Part shown: in pieces, positions 38,246 through 47,788 of the stretch
Layout of the letters: every line of letters starts with the position of its first letter
How positions within the stretch are numbered: position 1 is the first letter of the stretch
NCBI GenBank assembly: GCA_021792135.1
Contig: JAJYVF010000019.1
Span: 42,051-106,050, forward strand
DNA length: 64,000 nucleotides
Source of the DNA: Acidobacteriota bacterium
GTDB lineage: Bacteria > Acidobacteriota > Terriglobia > Terriglobales > Acidobacteriaceae
Direction of reading: 5' to 3'
Position numbers and translations under genes: made by a program
The notes under the pieces: generated by a model
Database searches by the model: none
Seen by the model: the letters and a program-made list of their open reading frames with translations, nothing else
What the model was told of the DNA's origin: nothing

Positions 38246-39946
38246 TTAGTTCTTCGCGCTCGATTTGGCTGCTGCTTTATGGTGATGGTGCCGCCGCGGC
38301 GCCGTCCGCGGCTGCGCCTTCACGGCGCTCTCGTCGACAGCGGTCGTGCCCGGCACGTCATTGTCGAAGCTCGCGCCTGCCGGAACCAGGTAACTCTCCA
38401 CCTCGTTCTGGCCGCCCGTGCCCGTGCGTACCTGGATACGGCTCGGGTCGATGCCCTTCTCCGTTACCAGGTAGGCTTTCGTGTTCACCGCGCGCTGCGC
38501 TGCCAGATCCTCGGCAGTCGGCATGTGACGGCGGCTTCTGCGGCGCGCCGTCGGAACCGGCGCCGAGTTACCCACCACCACCAGCGAGGCGTCAGCCTGC
38601 TGCTGGGCGTTCAGAGCCACATCGTCCAGGCAAGCCTTGGCTTCGTTGTCCACACGCGTCGGCCGCCGCTTGTCCGTGTTGAACTGGATCGAGCAGAGCT
38701 GCTTCGCGTGCGGCGTTGGCGGCGGAGGCGGCTGCTCCACATCCACCGTGGTCGTGGCCGAGGCCGTCTGTCCCTTGTCGTCGGCCGTGGTTCCGGTCAC
38801 CGTAATCGTGCCTGCCGGAGCACCGGTGGTCGACAGAGTCGCGGTCGTGCCCGTGCCGCTCACCGATCCCGCCGAGGCCGAGTAGCTGTAGGTCAGCGGA
38901 CGGTTCTGCGGACTCACACCGTTGCAGGTGATCGTCGAGCTCTCGCCCGGTTTCACCGTCGTCGGGTTGGCCGTGCAGCTGATCGTCGGCGGCTCGAACT
39001 GCTTCACCGTGAACTGCGCGGTGCAGTCCGCCGACCGGCCGGCCTTCTTGCCGTCGGTCGCGTGGCCCGTCACCGTGTAGTTGCCAGGCTGCAGATTCGT
39101 CGTGTCGATCGTTGCCGTCGATTCCGTGCCTCCCACGTTCACGCCCTGACCGCTCCAGCTGTACAAAACCGTCTTCTTGGGCAGAGCGTTCGAGGCGCTG
39201 CCGGTCACCGTCACCCTGTCGCCCGGGAATACCGAACTCGGGCTCGCCGAGCAGCTGTACTGCAGCGGCGGCGGCGGGACGATGCTGCCGAAATGGAGCA
39301 CAATGCCCGTGCTCAGCTGCGCCGCATTCACGTTGGCGCGCCCACCGGTTACAACCTGCGGACCGAAGTCCGCGTGGATGTACTGGTAATCGGCCTGGAA
39401 GAGACGCAGCGCAAAACGATGATTGAAAAACGGCAGATCGTAATCGAGGCCGCCGCCTACGGTCAGCGCCGGTCCCCAGCGGTACGGGTGCGCCACGAAC
39501 GGCTCAGCATTCGGTCCGCCCAGCCTTGCGGTACCCACCAGCGCATGCACGAAGGGAATCATCCCCTGCGTCGGATAGCGGAAGATGATGCCTCCCGAGA
39601 TGGCCGACTCGCCGTCGTTCTGCCCGTCCGGATGGCTGTCGAATTCGACCTGACCGCCCAGATAGTGATTGAAGTAGTAGGCGAAACTGCCAACCGCTCC
39701 ATAGTTGACCGCGCCATAGGTATCCGGATAGGTCCCCCCGCCGGGCATGGGCGTGTTCACCGTTCCGTGCGGGGCAAGGTAGGAGTAACCAAGGAATACA
39801 TCTGAACGGGATTCGTGATCCGTCTGGGCAACCGGCGCTGCCGGGGCCGACGAAGAAGCTTGCCCCCATGCCAGCGATGCGCCCAGTCCCACCGCGCACC
39901 CGACAAGCAGCGTTCGGCCCAGATATTGAAACCGACGAGAATGCAT
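38246..39946 (-). CDS. Outer-membrane beta-barrel protein with Ig/PKD-like repeats and OmpA-like C-terminus
   Basis: A 566-residue envelope protein. ATG 39946 has GGAGG eight bases upstream and starts the signal peptide (MHSRRFQYLGRTLLVGC; cleavage near AWGQA). Residues 45-235 look like an eight-stranded OMP barrel (DVFLGYSYLAPHG; GGLDYDLPFFNHRFALRLFQ; STGIVLHFGS). Two or three Ig/PKD-like repeats follow (CSASPSSVFPGDRVTVTGSA; CTANPTTVKPGESSTITCNG). The last 140 residues are OmpA_C-like (IQFNTDKRRPTRVDNEAKA; AEDLAAQRAVNTKAYLVTEKG), ending in a His/Lys-rich tail. It probably links outer membrane and peptidoglycan. The Ig insertion between barrel and anchor is unusual. Confidence 0.85.
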   Translation of the reverse strand: MHSRRFQYLGRTLLVGCAVGLGASLAWGQASSSAPAAPVAQTDHESRSDVFLGYSYLAPHGTVNTPMPGGGTYPDTYGAVNYGAVGSFAYYFNHYLGGQVEFDSHPDGQNDGESAISGGIIFRYPTQGMIPFVHALVGTARLGGPNAEPFVAHPYRWGPALTVGGGLDYDLPFFNHRFALRLFQADYQYIHADFGPQVVTGGRANVNAAQLSTGIVLHFGSIVPPPPLQYSCSASPSSVFPGDRVTVTGSASNALPKKTVLYSWSGQGVNVGGTESTATIDTTNLQPGNYTVTGHATDGKKAGRSADCTAQFTVKQFEPPTISCTANPTTVKPGESSTITCNGVSPQNRPLTYSYSASAGSVSGTGTTATLSTTGAPAGTITVTGTTADDKGQTASATTTVDVEQPPPPPTPHAKQLCSIQFNTDKRRPTRVDNEAKACLDDVALNAQQQADASLVVVGNSAPVPTARRRSRRHMPTAEDLAAQRAVNTKAYLVTEKGIDPSRIQVRTGTGGQNEVESYLVPAGASFDNDVPGTTAVDESAVKAQPRTAPRRHHHHKAAAKSSAKN

Positions 39947-40268
39947 GCGTCTATCCTCCGCAACCAACGATAAGTGCCAATGAATTTTCCGCGACCAAAC
40001 AACACCGCCAAAGCGTTCCGGCGATGAAGGGAAATCCCGCCCTGAAAGCTTCCGCGATAACGAAATTATCACAGGTTTACTGAGCCGAGAACGTCAAGTT
40101 TTCAGTGTCTTGCCGGAAAACAAGGTTCAGACCCCCTGATGTACCGGATAAGGTAACCCTGGCCCTTCCCTGCAAAACGGGTACCCGGATGGCGATCTGG
40201 CAAAGAAATCTGCGGCCCAGGCAAACCGCACCGTGCTTGTTACAAATATACTAGCCAGCCCGGCTGTA
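39947..40268. promoter_or_regulatory. Upstream region of the OmpA-like gene with candidate promoter
   Basis: This 322-base region is more AT-rich than its surroundings. On the minus strand TTGACG (40097-40092) precedes TGTGATAAT (to 40065); a -10 read as TGTGAT gives an 18-base spacer. Transcription would begin roughly 110-120 bases upstream of the ATG. The rest of the region, downstream of nuoB, shows no gene. Confidence 0.4.
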
Positions 40269-40928
40269 CTACTGCAGATTCATTACGCGTCTGAAGCTTC
40301 CCGATTCGTGCTGGATCTTCTCCTGCAGCAGCGTGATCGCATACAGCAGCTGCTCCGGACGCGGCGGGCATCCCGGCACATACACATCCACCGGTATTAC
40401 CTGATTCACGCCCTGTACCAGAGCATAGTTGTTAAAGACGCCGCCCGAAGTCGCGCATGCGCCCATGGAAATGACCCACTTCGGCTCCGGCATCTGATCG
40501 TACAGCCGCCGTATCACCGGAGCCATCTTCCACGATACCCGCCCGGCAATCACCATCAGATCCGACTGCCGCGGCGACGGGCGAAATACCTCTGCCCCGA
40601 ACCGCGCCACATCGAATCGCGATGCTCCCATCGACATCATCTCGATCGCGCAGCAGGCCAGCCCGAAAGTCATTGGCCAGATCGAATTCTTGCGGATCCA
40701 GTTGATCGCCGCATCCACTGTCGTCAGGAACACGCCGTCCGGCTGCTCGTATCCGTAACTCGCCTCCAGCACTTTCTCGCGATTCTTCGCGCTGCTCTCG
40801 AGCGTCCCGAACAGCCGCCGGTCCCGCAGTGCTTCCGTCATAACTTCCATCATACGCGTCCGGCTGCCCCCTTTCATCGTTTCCCCGGCCCGCTCTGTCC
40901 CGCAGTGCGGCAATTTCAGGTTTTCCAT
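40269..40928 (-). CDS. nuoB: NADH-quinone oxidoreductase subunit B (NuoB), stand-alone gene
   Basis: A 219-residue complex I subunit carrying the N2 iron-sulfur cluster. The four ligands are C92, C93 ([11 protein letters not shown]), C158 (SMGACA) and C187 ([10 protein letters not shown]). The core from [15 protein letters not shown] onward is typical; the first 30 residues are extra, and starts at M18, M26/M27 or M30 are possible (GGAAG precedes M30). No other nuo gene is in the window: the downstream side is an OmpA-like gene and the upstream side the divergent amt operon. It may be an additional copy or a component of a scattered complex I, or of a related hydrogenase. Confidence 0.93.
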   Translation of the reverse strand: MENLKLPHCGTERAGETMKGGSRTRMMEVMTEALRDRRLFGTLESSAKNREKVLEASYGYEQPDGVFLTTVDAAINWIRKNSIWPMTFGLACCAIEMMSMGASRFDVARFGAEVFRPSPRQSDLMVIAGRVSWKMAPVIRRLYDQMPEPKWVISMGACATSGGVFNNYALVQGVNQVIPVDVYVPGCPPRPEQLLYAITLLQEKIQHESGSFRRVMNLQ

Positions 40929-41057
40929 TTGCCGGGAACTTGTGTAAAAGTAGAGTTCAATATTGTTTTGTATCCTTCAGGGCGCCCAAGTCTGCGCTCC
41001 GAATCCTGCGGCCCTCGTCGCCCGCGGTTTCGAAATTCTCATTCTCCGCGGAGTGTT

Positions 41058-42404
41058 ATGCGTTTTGGTCGTTGTGTCTTCCTGCTGCTGATTGTGTCCC
41101 TCGCTGCGGTTCCCGGCGCGCTCGCCCAGTCGCCGGCCGCTGCGGCCATTTCTGCCGGCGACAACGCCTGGATGCTGACCAGTGCCGCCCTCGTCCTGTT
41201 CATGACCGGACCAGGCCTGGCGCTCTTCTACGGCGGCCTGGTGCGGCGCAAGAACGTGCTCTCCACTATGATGCAGAGCTTCGCCATGATGTGCATCGTC
41301 ACGGTGCTCTGGGCCCTCGTCGGCTACAGCCTCGCCTTCGGCCACGGCAACAGCTTTATCGGCGGCTTTCACAACGTCTTCCTGCACGGCGTCGGCCTCG
41401 CCCCCAACCCGGACTACGCGCCCACCATCCCCGCCCAGACGTACATGATCTACCAGCTCATGTTCGCCATCATCACGCCCGCGCTCATCTCCGGCGCCTT
41501 TGCCGAGCGCATGAAATTCAGCGCCATGTGCGTCTTTCTCACCCTCTGGTCGCTGCTCGTCTACTCCCCCATGGCGCATATGGTCTGGGGCAAAGGCGGT
41601 CTCCTCAATGCCTCCCTCGGCGGTCGCATCCCATGCCTCGACTTCGCTGGCGGCACCGTCGTCCATGTCACCTCCGGCGTCTCCGCGCTGGTCTGCGCCC
41701 TCTACCTGGGCAAGCGCGTTGGTTATCCTAAGGACCCCACCCCGCCCCATTCCGTCGTCCTCAGCTTCATCGGCGCCTGCATGCTGTGGGTGGGCTGGTT
41801 CGGATTCAATGCCGGCAGCGCCGTCGCCGCCGGCGCCCTGGCCACCAGCGCCTTCGTCAATACCCACTTCGCCACCGCGGCCGCGGCCATGGCCTGGAGC
41901 CTCGCCGAATGGATCCGCAACGGCAAGCCCAGCGCCCTCGGCGCCATTTCCGGAGCGGTCGCCGGGCTCGTTGCCATCACTCCCGCCTCCGGCTTCGTCC
42001 AGCCCATGTCGGCCCTCGCCATCGGCGCCATTGCCGGCTTCTTCTGCTATTTCATGGTGACCCGCGTCAAAAGCTGGTTTGGATACGACGACTCCCTCGA
42101 CGCCTTCGGCGTACACGGCGCAGGCGGCACCATCGGCGCTGTCCTCACCGGCCTTTTTGCCTCCAGCGCCATTAATCCCATCTTCGGCAACGGCAAGCCC
42201 ACCGGCGCCATCGACGGCAACTGGCATCAGATCCTCAATCAGCTCGCCGGTGTCGCCATTGCCTGGGTACTGTCCATCGTCGGCACCCTCGTTCTGCTCA
42301 AGGTTGTCGACCTGGTCATTGGCCTGCGCGTTTCCCGCGAGCACGAAATCGAGGGCCTCGACGTGACACAGCACGGCGAGGAAGGCTACGATTTCGCTTC
42401 ATGA
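41058..42404 (+). CDS. amt: Ammonium transporter (Amt)
   Basis: A 448-residue inner-membrane channel. ATG 41058 follows GGAG by about six bases and gives a cleavable signal peptide (MRFGRCVFLLLIVSLAAVPG, cleavage near ALAQ). Eleven transmembrane helices are expected; landmarks are MTGPGLALFYGGLVRRKNVL, FAFAERMKF-like GAFAERMKF, DFAGGTVVHVTSG and the twin-His DAFGVHGAGGTIGAVLTG (first pore His in FAGGTVVH, second in FGVHG). It is the first gene of amt-glnK-glnD and is gated by the PII protein encoded 42 bases downstream. It is divergent from nuoB. Confidence 0.95.
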   Translation: MRFGRCVFLLLIVSLAAVPGALAQSPAAAAISAGDNAWMLTSAALVLFMTGPGLALFYGGLVRRKNVLSTMMQSFAMMCIVTVLWALVGYSLAFGHGNSFIGGFHNVFLHGVGLAPNPDYAPTIPAQTYMIYQLMFAIITPALISGAFAERMKFSAMCVFLTLWSLLVYSPMAHMVWGKGGLLNASLGGRIPCLDFAGGTVVHVTSGVSALVCALYLGKRVGYPKDPTPPHSVVLSFIGACMLWVGWFGFNAGSAVAAGALATSAFVNTHFATAAAAMAWSLAEWIRNGKPSALGAISGAVAGLVAITPASGFVQPMSALAIGAIAGFFCYFMVTRVKSWFGYDDSLDAFGVHGAGGTIGAVLTGLFASSAINPIFGNGKPTGAIDGNWHQILNQLAGVAIAWVLSIVGTLVLLKVVDLVIGLRVSREHEIEGLDVTQHGEEGYDFAS

Positions 42405-42446
42405 TTTCCGAACCGTATACTCTGACTAACCGGATTCCAGGAAGTT

Positions 42447-42785
42447 ATGCAAAAGATTGAAGCCATCATTCAGCCATCCAAGCTCGACGCCGTCAAAGAT
42501 GCCCTCCTCGAAGCCGGCATCGAAGGCATGACCATCCTCGAGGCCCGGGGTCACGGTCGCCAGAAGGGCCACACCGAGTTCTATCGCGGCCGCGAATACA
42601 CCGTTGACCTCCTGCCCAAGATCAAGATCGAAATGGTGGTGCGCGACGACCTGGCCGAAAAGGCCATTCAGGCGATCCTTTCCTCCGCACGCACCGGCAA
42701 GATTGGCGATGGCAAGATCTTCGTCTCGAAGATCGACGAGGCGATTCGCATCCGCAATGATGAGCGCGGCGCATCCGCCCTCTGA
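42447..42785 (+). CDS. glnK: Nitrogen regulatory protein PII (GlnK/GlnB)
   Basis: A 112-residue PII trimer subunit. Tyr51 in the T-loop (YRGREYTVDLLPK) is the standard uridylylation site, and TGKIGDGKIFV (residues 83-93) is the second family signature. Ribosome binding site AGGAAG lies two to three bases before the ATG region. It senses 2-oxoglutarate and ATP/ADP and blocks Amt when nitrogen is plentiful; the linked downstream glnD encodes its modifying enzyme. The amt linkage favours the name glnK over glnB. Confidence 0.96.
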   Translation: MQKIEAIIQPSKLDAVKDALLEAGIEGMTILEARGHGRQKGHTEFYRGREYTVDLLPKIKIEMVVRDDLAEKAIQAILSSARTGKIGDGKIFVSKIDEAIRIRNDERGASAL

Positions 42786-42817
42786 TGTTCTTCGCAGCCG
42801 GCCCCGGGGTCTCTTTA

Positions 42818-42844
42818 CGGACCGCTGCGTGCGGGTACGGTCCG
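42818..42844 (+). promoter_or_regulatory. Inverted repeat between glnK and glnD
   Basis: CGGACCG (42818-42824) and CGGTCCG (42838-42844) form a perfect seven-base stem with a 13-base loop in the 106-base gap. There is no T-run, so it is not an intrinsic terminator; it could be an operator or an mRNA processing or attenuation element that lowers glnD expression relative to glnK. Confidence 0.35.
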
Positions 42845-42891
42845 CCCTCCCCCCTTCGCGCGGAGAAGACCCGGAGTTTTGCTGATTTGGC

Positions 42892-45606
42892 ATGATCTCT
42901 GACACGCTCAGTCTGACGCGTCTGCGCAGTCGCTATCAGGACGACTCCACCCAGCTGCGTCAGAGCTTCGAGCGCAATGGCGACGGCTGCGCCGTCATCC
43001 GTCGCCGTGCCCAGATCGTCGGCTCTCTGCTGCGCCAGGTCTGGGAATGCCTGGTTCCCGAATCCAGCGCGGCCGATGTTGCTCTCCTCGCCACCGGCGG
43101 CTTCGGACGCCGCGAGCTTTTCCCCTGCTCCGACATCGACGTCCTCTTCCTCTGCGCCAGTGAGAAAGCCGAGCCCCACTACCGCGAATCCATCCGCGCC
43201 TGCATCCAGGCCATGTGGGATATTGGCCTGCGCGCCAGCCCCGTCACCCGTACCCTGAAGGAGTGCGAGCGCGTCCATCCCGACAACCTCGAATTCACCG
43301 TCTCTCTCCTCGACCGCCGCTTCCTCACCGGCAACCGCGACCTCTACGGCAAATTCGAAAAAGACCTGCTCCCTGCCGTCATCCTCCGCGAGTGGGACAC
43401 CGTCATCCAGAACCTCGCCGAAATGGCTCGTGCCCGTCACGCCAAATACGGCAACACTATCTTCCACGTCGAGCCCAACGTGAAGGAGTGCCCCGGCGGC
43501 CTGCGCGACTACCACCTCGCCCAGTGGCTCACGCTCCTGAATTCCATCCACGCCAACAAGGCGTGGCCGCCCTCCGCCGCCGATGACTTCTACGGCACCC
43601 ACGATGAACCCGAATCCGCCTACGACTTCCTCTCCGCGGTCCGATGTTTCCTCCACTATCGCTCCGGCCGCGACGACAACACCCTCGACTGGCACGCCCA
43701 GGACGAAGCCGCCGCCCGTTCCATCGGCCTTGAAACCCGCGGCACCTCCGATCCGGCCTACTGGATGCGCACCTGGTATCGCCAGGCCCGCACCGTCTAC
43801 CGCCGCGCTTCCCTGCTCATCGACGCCGTGCCGCCGCCCCGCCGTTCCTTTTACAAACAATTCCGCCGCAAGCGCACTCCTGTTCCCGGCACGGATTTCT
43901 TCCTCGACGATGGCCGGCTCGATCTCGCCGAAGGCGCCACCGTCAACGACGCCGACAGCATCCTCCAGATCTTCGGCCTGATGGCCAAGCACGGTTACCG
44001 CCTCAGCTACGTCGCCGAAGACCGCATCTCCGATGCTCTGCCCGTCCTCGCCGTGCAGATGCCCGAAGGCCCGTTCCTCTGGAACTGCCTCCGCGAGGTC
44101 CTGCTCGGGCCCTGGGCCGCGCATGCTCTGCGCACCATGCATGCCCTCGGCATCCTCGAACTGCTCATCCCCGAATTTCACGGCATCGAGTCGCTGGTCA
44201 TCCGCGATACCTGGCACCGCTACACCGTCGACGAACATACCTTTCACGTCATCGACAGCGTCCACCGCCTGCGCCAGCCGCAGAATGACTGGGAAAAGCG
44301 CCTCGCCACCCTGATCCGGGAAATCGACCGCCTCGACTTATTCTTCCTCGCCCTCCTCATGCACGATACCGGCAAGGCGCGCCGCAACGGCAACCACGCC
44401 GTCTCCAGCGTCGAGCTCTCCGAGAGCCTCTTCGCCCGCCTCGAGCTCGATCCCGAAGAGCGCGAAACTGTCCGCCGCGTCATCCGCAACCACCTCGAAA
44501 TGTCCGCCGCCATGCGCCGCGACATCTTCGACGCTGAGACCGTCCGCGCCTTCGCCGAAAAGGTCGCCACCCAGCCGCAGCTCAAAATGCTCACCCTGAT
44601 GACCTACGCCGATATCCGCGCGGTCTCCCCGGAAGCCCTTACCCCGTGGAAGGCCGAGAACCTCTGGCAGCTCTACATGAGCGCCTCCAACTTCCTCGAC
44701 CGCAGCGTCGACGAGATCCGTTACCACGCCTCTTCCGATCCCGCCCTGCTCAGCCGCATCGTCGCATTCATCCCCGCCGCTCTGCCGCCCTCTGTTCCGC
44801 CGCGAACGCCTTCACCCCTGCCCGCTCCCGCCCTTCCATCGGCACCCCTCCCGCCCCTTGAGTCCGCTCCGCCCCCTCCGCTTGCCGCTCCCGCCTTCGC
44901 CCGGATGGAACAACTCCGCGGCTTCCTCGAAGGGTTTCCCCAGCGTTATCTCAACACCCGCTCTCCGGAACAGATTGCCGCCCATTTCCGCATGGCCACC
45001 GCTCTCCCGGACGATCCTGTGCAGCTTGTCTTCCGCACCATGCGGCAGCTCAGCCAGATCACCCTCGTCACCACCGATCGTCCTGGCCTCTTTGCCGATA
45101 TGGTCGGCGTCCTCTCCGCCTGGGGCATGAACATCGTCAAGGCCGACGCCTTCTCCAATGCTGCCGGCCTCATCGTCGACAACTTTCAGTTCACTGACAC
45201 CTACCGCACCCTCGAGCTCAACCACTCCGAAGTCGAGCCCTTCCTCGCCAGCATCCGCGACGTCCTCAGCCACAGCGTCTCGGTCGAGGAGCTTCTCCAG
45301 GCCCGTAACCACAAGCCGCCCCGGCCCCGCGTCACCGTGGAAACCCGCCTTGACTTCGACAACGATGCCTCGTCGCACAGCACGCTGCTGCAGATCGTCA
45401 CCCAGGATACGCCCGGCCTGCTGCGCGCCATCGCCCTCGGCTTTGCCGCCTGCGCCTGCAATATCGAAGTCGCGCTGATCGACACCGAAGGCGATGCCGC
45501 CATCGACGTCTTCTACCTCACCTCCGCCGGCCGCAAGCTCGACGAAGAGCTCCGCCTCTCCCTCAGCGCCTCCCTCCTCCACCGCCTCGCGCGTCTCCGC
45601 CAGTAG
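42892..45606 (+). CDS. glnD: [Protein-PII] uridylyltransferase/uridylyl-removing enzyme
   Basis: A 904-residue bifunctional enzyme that adds UMP to PII under nitrogen limitation and removes it when glutamine is high. Domains in order: nucleotidyltransferase with [18 protein letters not shown] (residues 67-84); a PII-UTase middle region ([14 protein letters not shown]); HD domain ([29 protein letters not shown]); and two ACT domains ([31 protein letters not shown]). A Pro/Ala/Ser-rich linker of about 40 residues (632-670) separates HD from the first ACT domain, which is unusual in length and composition. Third gene of amt-glnK-glnD. Confidence 0.95.
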   Translation: MISDTLSLTRLRSRYQDDSTQLRQSFERNGDGCAVIRRRAQIVGSLLRQVWECLVPESSAADVALLATGGFGRRELFPCSDIDVLFLCASEKAEPHYRESIRACIQAMWDIGLRASPVTRTLKECERVHPDNLEFTVSLLDRRFLTGNRDLYGKFEKDLLPAVILREWDTVIQNLAEMARARHAKYGNTIFHVEPNVKECPGGLRDYHLAQWLTLLNSIHANKAWPPSAADDFYGTHDEPESAYDFLSAVRCFLHYRSGRDDNTLDWHAQDEAAARSIGLETRGTSDPAYWMRTWYRQARTVYRRASLLIDAVPPPRRSFYKQFRRKRTPVPGTDFFLDDGRLDLAEGATVNDADSILQIFGLMAKHGYRLSYVAEDRISDALPVLAVQMPEGPFLWNCLREVLLGPWAAHALRTMHALGILELLIPEFHGIESLVIRDTWHRYTVDEHTFHVIDSVHRLRQPQNDWEKRLATLIREIDRLDLFFLALLMHDTGKARRNGNHAVSSVELSESLFARLELDPEERETVRRVIRNHLEMSAAMRRDIFDAETVRAFAEKVATQPQLKMLTLMTYADIRAVSPEALTPWKAENLWQLYMSASNFLDRSVDEIRYHASSDPALLSRIVAFIPAALPPSVPPRTPSPLPAPALPSAPLPPLESAPPPPLAAPAFARMEQLRGFLEGFPQRYLNTRSPEQIAAHFRMATALPDDPVQLVFRTMRQLSQITLVTTDRPGLFADMVGVLSAWGMNIVKADAFSNAAGLIVDNFQFTDTYRTLELNHSEVEPFLASIRDVLSHSVSVEELLQARNHKPPRPRVTVETRLDFDNDASSHSTLLQIVTQDTPGLLRAIALGFAACACNIEVALIDTEGDAAIDVFYLTSAGRKLDEELRLSLSASLLHRLARLRQ

Positions 45607-45626
45607 CCTTCGCGGCCGCGCCCGCC

Positions 45627-47153
45627 TCACCCGAAGTGCTGGAACCGCCTCCAGAATTCCGGCCACCCCAGACGAGGCCCGCCGCATACCAGGATGTCCG
45701 GATGATCCTCGCTCTCCTCGTTCCGGAGGCCATATGGATTCACGATGTGCCCGGCCACCCGGCATCCGGTCAGCATCCGCTCCGCATACTCCTGCGACAG
45801 CCCCAGCACGATCAGCGTCGTTGGCGGCGGCGTCGGATACCCCCGGTACCACGCCGTATTCGTCCCGCTGATCGGCGCCGGCAGCCCGTACTGCCCTCCC
45901 AGAATCTCAACCGCTCCGGCCTCCCCGTAATTCCCCACCAGAATCCCCGCATGCGCTCGCTGCTCCGGCGGCAGCGTATCGCGGATCCCGGCCACCGCCT
46001 GCACAATCTGCGGCCATCCCGTCTCCTCGCGCAGGTCGCCATTGTTCTTCATCGCGAACCGCATGAGCGGCCCGCTCCCCGCCAGCGGCACAACAACAGC
46101 AGCCATCAGCATCCCGTACGCCGTCACCCCTCCAAAGAACGCGATCGTCACGACGTGCCGCCACAGCTTCTTCAGCTTCTCGACCCACCTCTCACCGGCA
46201 ACGGCGCCCACCGCCATCAGCATCGGATACGCAGCCCCTATGTAGTACCCGCGCCCCCTGCCCAGGAAGAACAGCGCCAGCGGGATCACATACATCCAGC
46301 CCAGCGCCCGCCAGCGGCGGCTCCGGAACGCGAACACCAGCCCCGTTAGCCACAGAGGCACAGAAAATAAGTTCGTGCACAGATAGAACTGCTGGACGAG
46401 AAATCCCTGCGCCCGTCCCTCACCCACATCGCGGCGGTGAATCGATTGCAGGAAGTGATACGAAATCCATCCGTGCTGCGCCTGCCACACCAGGTTCGGC
46501 AGCACAATCAGCATCGTGATCGCGATCGCCGCTGCAAAATACCTGCTCGCCAGCAGCCGCCGCGCCCGCGTCAGTGCAAAACCGCCGAGCAGTCCGGCAA
46601 TGAAGAACAGGATCGAGTACTTCGTCATCAGCCCCAGACCCGCTACCGTCCCAATCGCCAGCCACCAGCGCGGATTCCCGGACTCCAGCAGGCGAACCAC
46701 GAAGTACGCCAGCAGCACCCACCACAGAAAATCGAAGCTCGTGTACTGAAACTCCGTTCCGTTGAACAGCGGCAGCGGCGAAAGCGCTACTGCCAGCGCC
46801 GCCGCCACCTGCGCCTGCCGCCCGCCGCCCGCTTCCTTCGCCATCAGCCCCGTTACCACAATGGCCGCCGCCTGCGCGATCACCGAAATCAGCCGCAAGC
46901 CCACCATCGACAGCCCGAACACCGCCATCGAGACGCGCTCCACAAACGGCGTCAGGGGCGGAAACGCGACAAAACCCCAGTCAGGATGCCGCGCCTCGCT
47001 CAGAAACTGCAGCTCATCGCGATGAAACCCATACCGCCCGTTCGTCAGCAGGTGCAGCAGGGTTACCGTCCCCGCAATCGCCAGCAGCCCGGCGGTCCCG
47101 GTCTTCTGCGCAGCCGTCCCTTCGGCCTGCGTCCCTTCATTGGCCAATGACAT
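45627..47153 (-). CDS. Membrane glycosyltransferase, GT39/ArnT-like
   Basis: A 508-residue polytopic membrane protein of the PMT/ArnT group, which transfers sugars or aminosugars from polyprenyl phosphates to lipid, protein or polysaccharide. The first periplasmic loop carries the key acidic motif YGFHRDELQFLSEARHPDWG (20 residues), followed by FPPLTPFVERV. About ten to twelve hydrophobic helices can be seen up to residue 360, then a soluble C-terminal domain of about 130 residues. It lies 133 bases downstream of the FrmR-like regulator on the same strand and is convergent with glnD. Acceptor unknown. Confidence 0.88.
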   Translation of the reverse strand: MSLANEGTQAEGTAAQKTGTAGLLAIAGTVTLLHLLTNGRYGFHRDELQFLSEARHPDWGFVAFPPLTPFVERVSMAVFGLSMVGLRLISVIAQAAAIVVTGLMAKEAGGGRQAQVAAALAVALSPLPLFNGTEFQYTSFDFLWWVLLAYFVVRLLESGNPRWWLAIGTVAGLGLMTKYSILFFIAGLLGGFALTRARRLLASRYFAAAIAITMLIVLPNLVWQAQHGWISYHFLQSIHRRDVGEGRAQGFLVQQFYLCTNLFSVPLWLTGLVFAFRSRRWRALGWMYVIPLALFFLGRGRGYYIGAAYPMLMAVGAVAGERWVEKLKKLWRHVVTIAFFGGVTAYGMLMAAVVVPLAGSGPLMRFAMKNNGDLREETGWPQIVQAVAGIRDTLPPEQRAHAGILVGNYGEAGAVEILGGQYGLPAPISGTNTAWYRGYPTPPPTTLIVLGLSQEYAERMLTGCRVAGHIVNPYGLRNEESEDHPDILVCGGPRLGWPEFWRRFQHFG

Positions 47154-47286
47154 CCACTCCCTCCGCCATCAGCATTACGAAGCCCGTCGTCCCACAGTTC
47201 TGCCGTTTCCGATCCTCCCGTGTCCGGTTCCTGCGTTCCGTGCTCCTGCGAACCGCTCTTCCTGGGCTCGCTGCCCTGATCCCTGC

Positions 47287-47562
47287 TCACTTCAGATACG
47301 CCCGCACCAGATCGATCAGATCCTCCGCCAGCTCCGTCGAACCGGTCGACCCCTTCTCGTCCGACAGCATGTGCAGACGGATGTGATCCTCCAGCACTTC
47401 GGCCATCAGACTGTTGATGCCGCCCCGTACGTTCGCCAGCAGCATCAGCACATCGGCGCAGTTCTCCTTATCGGTCAGGGAACGCTCGATGGCATCCACC
47501 TGGCCCCGAATCCGCCGCACGCGGGCAATCAGCTTCTGTTGCTCTCTCGATTGAGAAGGCAT
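47287..47562 (-). CDS. CsoR/RcnR/FrmR-family sensor repressor with mixed FrmR and RcnR ligand residues
   Basis: A 91-residue all-helical repressor. The ATG at 47562 is chosen because it gives exactly the FrmR length and the N-terminal MPS; an upstream in-frame ATG (47577) adds MERET. Key positions in FrmR/RcnR numbering are Pro2, Cys35 (KENCADVL), His60 (VLEDHIRLH) and His64. Pro2/Cys35 are the formaldehyde-reactive pair of E. coli FrmR; His60/His64 with Cys35 are nickel/cobalt ligands of RcnR, but RcnR's His3 is Ser here. It therefore may sense formaldehyde, a metal, or both. A palindromic operator-like site lies just upstream, suggesting autoregulation. GT39 may be co-transcribed. Confidence 0.92.
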   Translation of the reverse strand: MPSQSREQQKLIARVRRIRGQVDAIERSLTDKENCADVLMLLANVRGGINSLMAEVLEDHIRLHMLSDEKGSTGSTELAEDLIDLVRAYLK

Positions 47563-47590
47563 CGTCTCCCTTTCCATTCGATTTCTCTGT

Positions 47591-47607
47591 ATATCCCACC
47601 GGGATAT
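47591..47607 (-). promoter_or_regulatory. Putative operator of the FrmR/RcnR-like repressor
   Basis: A perfect inverted repeat ATATCCC-ACC-GGGATAT lies 29 bases upstream of the repressor ATG. AT-rich flanks around C/G tracts are the form of CsoR/RcnR/FrmR operators. On the minus strand TATACA overlaps its edge as a possible -10 box, so repressor binding would block the repressor's own promoter. Confidence 0.65.
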
Positions 47608-47695
47608 GATATAAGAACCGAGGCGCGTCTCTTCCTGGCCGGCCCGCTCTCTCCGTGGGCTCTTGCGCCGGAGATTGCGTTGCCGTAAATCTCAT

Positions 47696-47723
47696 TTAAC
47701 TGACATTTATTAATCATAGTTAA
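47696..47723 (+). promoter_or_regulatory. AT-rich upstream element with TTAACT/AGTTAA inverted repeat
   Basis: A locally AT-rich island precedes the porin gene. TTAACT (47696-47701) and AGTTAA (47718-47723) form a perfect inverted repeat with 16 bases between. It is the likely promoter/operator zone for the porin; no consensus -35/-10 pair with good spacing was identified. Confidence 0.4.
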
Positions 47724-47788
47724 CAACTCCGCGATTTTACCCGTACACTGAAAACTCCCCGGGAAGTCAGCGGAGCTCGAGAGTTTTC

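Noticed and set aside
42880..42910. Sigma-54 promoter before glnD or amt
   Set aside because: TTGGCATGATCTCTGA lacks the -12 TTGC element; nothing better was found upstream of amt.
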